A DNA stretch of 18,197 nt, from the NCBI GenBank assembly GCA_022653215.1, contig JALCSJ010000026.1, forward strand, positions 1-18,197. The letters are read 5' to 3'. The notes below the pieces were generated by a model. The model was not told where the DNA came from and searched no databases. It saw nothing but the letters and a program-made list of their open reading frames with translations. The position numbers were made by a program, and so were the translations under genes. Positions 15,767 through 18,197 of this stretch are shown here, piece after piece. Origin of the DNA: Acidaminococcaceae bacterium (GTDB taxonomy: Bacteria; Bacillota; Negativicutes; Acidaminococcales; Acidaminococcaceae). Each line of letters begins with the position of its first letter. Position 1 is the first letter of the stretch.

Positions 15767-16195
15767 TTACATAACGATCATTACATCACCGGTAGCAACA
15801 GTAGCACCGGCACTAACGCGAATATCGGATACTACGCCATCGGAAGGAGCCATAATTTCGTTTTGCATCTTCATAGCTTCCAAAATCAAGAGAACATCAC
15901 CGGCAGCAACTTTGTCACCCTTTTTAACGTTAATGGACAATACCTTACCAGGCATAGGAGCATCAACAGTGGTAGAACCAGCAGCTACAGGAGCAGCAGC
16001 AGGTGCAGCAGCAACGGGAGCAGCTACAGGAGCAGCAACAGGAGCAGCAACAGGAGCAGCAACAGGTGCAGCAGCTACAGGAGCAGCAGCAACGGGAGCA
16101 GCAGCTACAGCAGGAGCTACGCTTACAGCGCCGCCAACTTCTTCAACCTCAACGGAATAAGTAGAACCATTAACAGTTACATTAAATTTTTTCAT
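15767..16195 (-). CDS. mmdC: Methylmalonyl-CoA decarboxylase gamma subunit, biotin carboxyl carrier
   Basis: The carrier moves CO2 as carboxybiotin from the alpha subunit to the beta subunit. The 142-residue protein has an N-terminal beta segment (MKKFNVTVNGSTYSVEVEEV) and a flexible linker of about 48 residues made almost only of Ala, Pro and Val (about 26-73). A biotinyl domain follows with the EAMKM motif, whose K109 is the expected biotinylation site. AAGGAGG (16204-16210) lies 8 bases from the ATG at 16195; the adjacent ATG at 16198 (5 bases away) would add one Met. A longer reading frame up to 16255 has no support. The linker is encoded by GC-richer tandem repeats unlike the surrounding DNA. 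Confidence 0.94.
   Translation of the reverse strand: MKKFNVTVNGSTYSVEVEEVGGAVSVAPAVAAAPVAAAPVAAAPVAAPVAAPVAAPVAAPVAAAPAAAPVAAGSTTVDAPMPGKVLSINVKKGDKVAAGDVLLILEAMKMQNEIMAPSDGVVSDIRVSAGATVATGDVMIVM
16000..16118. repeat. Short tandem repeats encoding the Ala/Pro linker of the biotin carrier
   Basis: Three perfect copies of the 12-base unit GGAGCAGCAACA run through 16029-16064, flanked by degenerate copies over the stated span. The repeats encode Ala-Pro-Val-Ala units. The perfect copies suggest recent expansion or ongoing length variation by slippage, always in multiples of three so that the frame is preserved. Confidence 0.85.
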
Positions 16196-16203
16196 CATTA
16201 AAT

Positions 16204-16210
16204 CCTCCTT
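16204..16210 (-). promoter_or_regulatory. Strong ribosome binding site setting the mmdC start
   Basis: The minus strand reads AAGGAGG here, with ATGATG beginning 5 bases downstream. This excludes the upstream in-frame extension to 16255. Confidence 0.85.
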
Positions 16211-16269
16211 AGATTTTCTTAAATTAGTTTTTGCCTTCCTCATACTGTAAAACAAATCATCTGATGGTC

Positions 16270-16578
16270 TTAGCTGCGTGGCAATTGCATTGGTTCAAAG
16301 AACTTATGAACTAATGTCGCTGATACGGCAGCCAATTCCGCATCATCATCCTCACTTGCAACAATAGCAGCAGCAATAGCAGCTACCTTTTTTTCTTCTT
16401 CTTCCTTGCTTACAGCTGCGCTTTTACCCAGGTCTTGCTTCTTGGGTTTTTTGTTTTTAGTGGGGTCTACCAATCTGATGATGTTCATTACTAGTCCCAG
16501 GACAATCAATACGCCAAAAACGATGGTCATATTAATAAGACATATTAACCAAGGATTAGAGGTAGTAGAACCTTCCAT
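16270..16578 (-). CDS. mmdD: Methylmalonyl-CoA decarboxylase delta subunit, OadG-like membrane anchor
   Basis: A 102-residue protein with one membrane segment near the N-terminus (about residues 9-31, 'LICLINMTIVFGVLIVLGLV'). A basic Pro/Lys stretch (PTKNKKPKK) follows, then an acidic/Ala-rich linker and a C-terminal tail. This is the layout of the OAD_gamma/MmdD family, which holds the decarboxylase complex together at the membrane. The ATG at 16578 is preferred because AAGGTGA lies just upstream; the GTG at 16587 falls inside that site. It lies between mmdA (83-base gap) and mmdC (about 75 bases), as in known decarboxylase operons. Sequence conservation in this family is low, so layout and context carry the call. 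Confidence 0.88.
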   Translation of the reverse strand: MEGSTTSNPWLICLINMTIVFGVLIVLGLVMNIIRLVDPTKNKKPKKQDLGKSAAVSKEEEEKKVAAIAAAIVASEDDDAELAAVSATLVHKFFEPMQLPRS

Positions 16579-16661
16579 GCACTTCACCTTCCATTCTTTC
16601 TAGATTTGCACTTCTCAACACTTCTATATGCTAAACAACAGGTTTCTTCCCTTTATAAAAT

Positions 16662-18188
16662 TTATAATGGAATATTACCATGTTTTTTAGTGGGCAAAGA
16701 CTCCTTCTTATCCTTGAAGCTATGCAAAGCATTGATAATAACCGGTCTAGTTGTTTTAGGCTCGATAATCATATCTACCATGCCATGTTTAGCTGCATAA
16801 TAAGGAGTGGAAAACTCTTTGATGTATTCATTAGTTTTCTTCTCTACATCAGGTTCCTTGCGGAAAATAATCTTAGCTGCACCGGCCGGTCCCATAACGG
16901 CAATTTCTGCCGTAGGCCAGGCAACAACCAAATCCGCTCCCAAATCCTGAGAGCACATTGCCAAATATGCGCCGCCGTAAGCTTTTCTGGTAACCAAAGT
17001 AATCTTTGGTACAGAAGCTTCACAATAGGCATAAAGCATTTTGGCACCATGACGGATAATACCGCCGAATTCTTGATTGGTACCGGGCAGAAAACCGGGC
17101 ACATCTACGATATTCAGCAAAGGAATATTAAATGCATCGCAGAAGCGGATAAAACGTGCTGCCTTGTCAGAAGCATTGATGTCCAGACATCCGGCCATGA
17201 CTCTAGGCTGGTTGGCAATAATACCAATGGTGGACCCTGCCATTCTGGCAAAACAAGTAATCATATTTGTAGCATAAGCCTTTTGAGGCTCATAGTACTT
17301 GCCATCATCCACAAGGCTCTTAATAACTTCATACATATCATAGGGCCGTTGAGAATCATCGGGAACAACAGAATTCAAACTTTCGTCCATTCTGTCGTAT
17401 TTATCGGTTGCTTCATAAACAGGAGGTTTCTCTCTGTTGTTAGCAGGTAAAAAGCTCAGTAAATATCTGATTTGCTGTAAACAGTCGGTATCGTTTTCTG
17501 CGGCAAAATCAGCTACACCGGATTTTGTATTGTGAGTAATAGCTCCGCCCAAAGCTTCCTGGGAAACTTCTTCTCCTGTTACGGACTTTACTACAGCAGG
17601 TCCTGTAATAAACATTTTAGAAGTATTCTTTACCATATAAATAAAGTCTGTTAACGCTGGGCTATAAACAGCACCACCTGCTGAAGGACCCATAATGGCA
17701 GAAATTTGTGGAATTACTCCAGAAGACCTGGTGTTTTGCATGAACATTTTACCAAAACCTGCTAAAGCATCAGTAGCTTCCTGAATGCGAGCACCGCCGG
17801 AATCATTTAATCCTATGCAGGGCACCCCCATTTTCAAAGCCATTTTTTCCACCTTGACAATTTTGTTGGCATGCATTTCTCCCAGGGAACCACCTTCTAC
17901 GGTGAAATCCTGTGCAAATACAAAAACAGTACGTCCATCAATAGTTCCGTAACCGGTTACAACACCATCTCCGGCCAGAAATTTCTTTTCTTGGCCAAAG
18001 TTGACACACCTGTGTTCAACGAACCTGTCTAACTCTACAAAACTATTTTTATCCAGAAGTATGTCCAGTCTTTCCCTGGCTGTTAATTTTCCTGATGCGT
18101 GCTGCTTGTCAACCTTAGCAGGCCCGCCTCCGGCCTTAATAACTTCCGTCTTTTGAAGCATTTCTTCAAGTTTCTCTTTTGTAGTCAA
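16662..18188 (-). CDS. mmdA: Methylmalonyl-CoA decarboxylase alpha subunit (carboxyltransferase); 5' end near window edge
   Basis: The soluble subunit transfers the carboxyl group of (S)-methylmalonyl-CoA to biotin on MmdC, giving propionyl-CoA. The 508 residues form the two crotonase-fold carboxyltransferase domains. In the N domain are GGSLGEMHA (99-107), GGARIQEA (131-138) and GPSAGGAVYSPALTDF (167-182). In the C domain are DVPGFLPGTNQE (362-373) and RKAYGGAYLAMCSQDLGAD (401-419). The protein ends in KKHGNIPL and closely resembles Veillonella MmdA as I remember it. Its length fits MmdA rather than the longer GcdA. The most likely start is TTG at 18188, but the frame stays open for the last nine bases of the window, so a start just outside is possible. 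The operon promoter is not in view. Confidence 0.94.
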   Translation of the reverse strand: MTTKEKLEEMLQKTEVIKAGGGPAKVDKQHASGKLTARERLDILLDKNSFVELDRFVEHRCVNFGQEKKFLAGDGVVTGYGTIDGRTVFVFAQDFTVEGGSLGEMHANKIVKVEKMALKMGVPCIGLNDSGGARIQEATDALAGFGKMFMQNTRSSGVIPQISAIMGPSAGGAVYSPALTDFIYMVKNTSKMFITGPAVVKSVTGEEVSQEALGGAITHNTKSGVADFAAENDTDCLQQIRYLLSFLPANNREKPPVYEATDKYDRMDESLNSVVPDDSQRPYDMYEVIKSLVDDGKYYEPQKAYATNMITCFARMAGSTIGIIANQPRVMAGCLDINASDKAARFIRFCDAFNIPLLNIVDVPGFLPGTNQEFGGIIRHGAKMLYAYCEASVPKITLVTRKAYGGAYLAMCSQDLGADLVVAWPTAEIAVMGPAGAAKIIFRKEPDVEKKTNEYIKEFSTPYYAAKHGMVDMIIEPKTTRPVIINALHSFKDKKESLPTKKHGNIPL

Positions 18189-18197
18189 AACTGCACC

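Noticed and set aside
16000..16118. Possible CRISPR or other mobile repeat array
   Set aside because: The 12-base units are contiguous without spacers, in frame, and encode a known type of flexible linker.
15863..16201. Plus-strand open frames with Ser/Arg/Asn or Ala/Thr/Gly repeats opposite mmdC
   Set aside because: They are the complement of the Ala/Pro linker repeat; the apparent protein repeats follow from the DNA repeat.
16196..16255. Extension of the biotin carrier to an ATG at 16255
   Set aside because: The AAGGAGG site at 16204-16210 lies inside this extension and points to the ATGs at 16195/16198, and the extra residues do not fit the family N-terminus.
16680..17450. 256-codon open frame on the plus strand
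   Set aside because: It lies entirely antisense to mmdA, has no ribosome binding site, and has Ser/Ile/His/Asn-rich low-complexity content typical of a shadow frame.
16662..18188. Propionyl-CoA carboxylase beta subunit or glutaconyl-CoA decarboxylase alpha subunit
   Set aside because: The operon carries the Na+-pump beta and delta subunits and no biotin carboxylase, against a carboxylase; the length and C-terminus fit MmdA rather than the longer GcdA.

Overview
Every gene I can support lies on the minus strand, so transcription runs from the high coordinates towards position 1. The gene content points to a succinate- or amino-acid-fermenting member of the Negativicutes (Firmicutes; a Phascolarctobacterium- or Acidaminococcus-like organism is my best guess). 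The reasons are a Na+-pumping methylmalonyl-CoA decarboxylase operon, a Firmicutes-style maf-radC-mreBCD-mrdA-rodA cell-shape cluster, AT-rich intergenic DNA, AGGAGG-type ribosome binding sites and frequent TTG or GTG starts. The genus is inference. No rRNA, tRNA, CRISPR array, insertion sequence, phage gene or recombination site was seen.

Region A (about 18188 to 14534) holds the decarboxylase subunits in the order alpha (carboxyltransferase, mmdA), delta (small membrane anchor, mmdD), gamma (biotin carrier with an Ala/Pro linker, mmdC) and beta (Na+-translocating membrane subunit, mmdB). A strong hairpin-plus-T-tract terminator follows. Together they would decarboxylate (S)-methylmalonyl-CoA to propionyl-CoA and export Na+, the energy-conserving step of succinate-to-propionate fermentation. 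The promoter and possibly the first codons of mmdA lie beyond the window edge.

Region B (about 14380 to 9474) is a complete five-gene branched-chain amino-acid ABC importer: a lipoprotein binding protein, permeases LivH and LivM, and ATPases LivG and LivF. It has a near-consensus promoter with an extended -10. A hairpin sits between the binding-protein gene and livH, and a terminator follows livF.

Region C (about 9430 to 1) looks like one long operon. It contains an unknown two-TM protein, an RseC-like membrane protein, a DUF4321-type small membrane protein, Maf nucleotide pyrophosphatase, RadC, MreB, MreC, MreD, penicillin-binding protein 2, RodA, and the first 494 codons of a B12-binding-domain radical SAM protein (TIGR03960 type) that runs off the left edge. 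Gaps are 28 bases or less and several genes overlap, with no internal terminator seen. MreBCD, PBP2 and RodA form the lateral-wall elongation machine.

The window is mostly well-understood core metabolism and cell biology. I did not find a convincing undescribed system. The points worth a second look are the two uncharacterised membrane proteins at the head of the cell-shape operon, the repeat-rich biotin-carrier linker, the missing epsilon subunit, the intercistronic hairpin in the liv operon, and several start-codon corrections.
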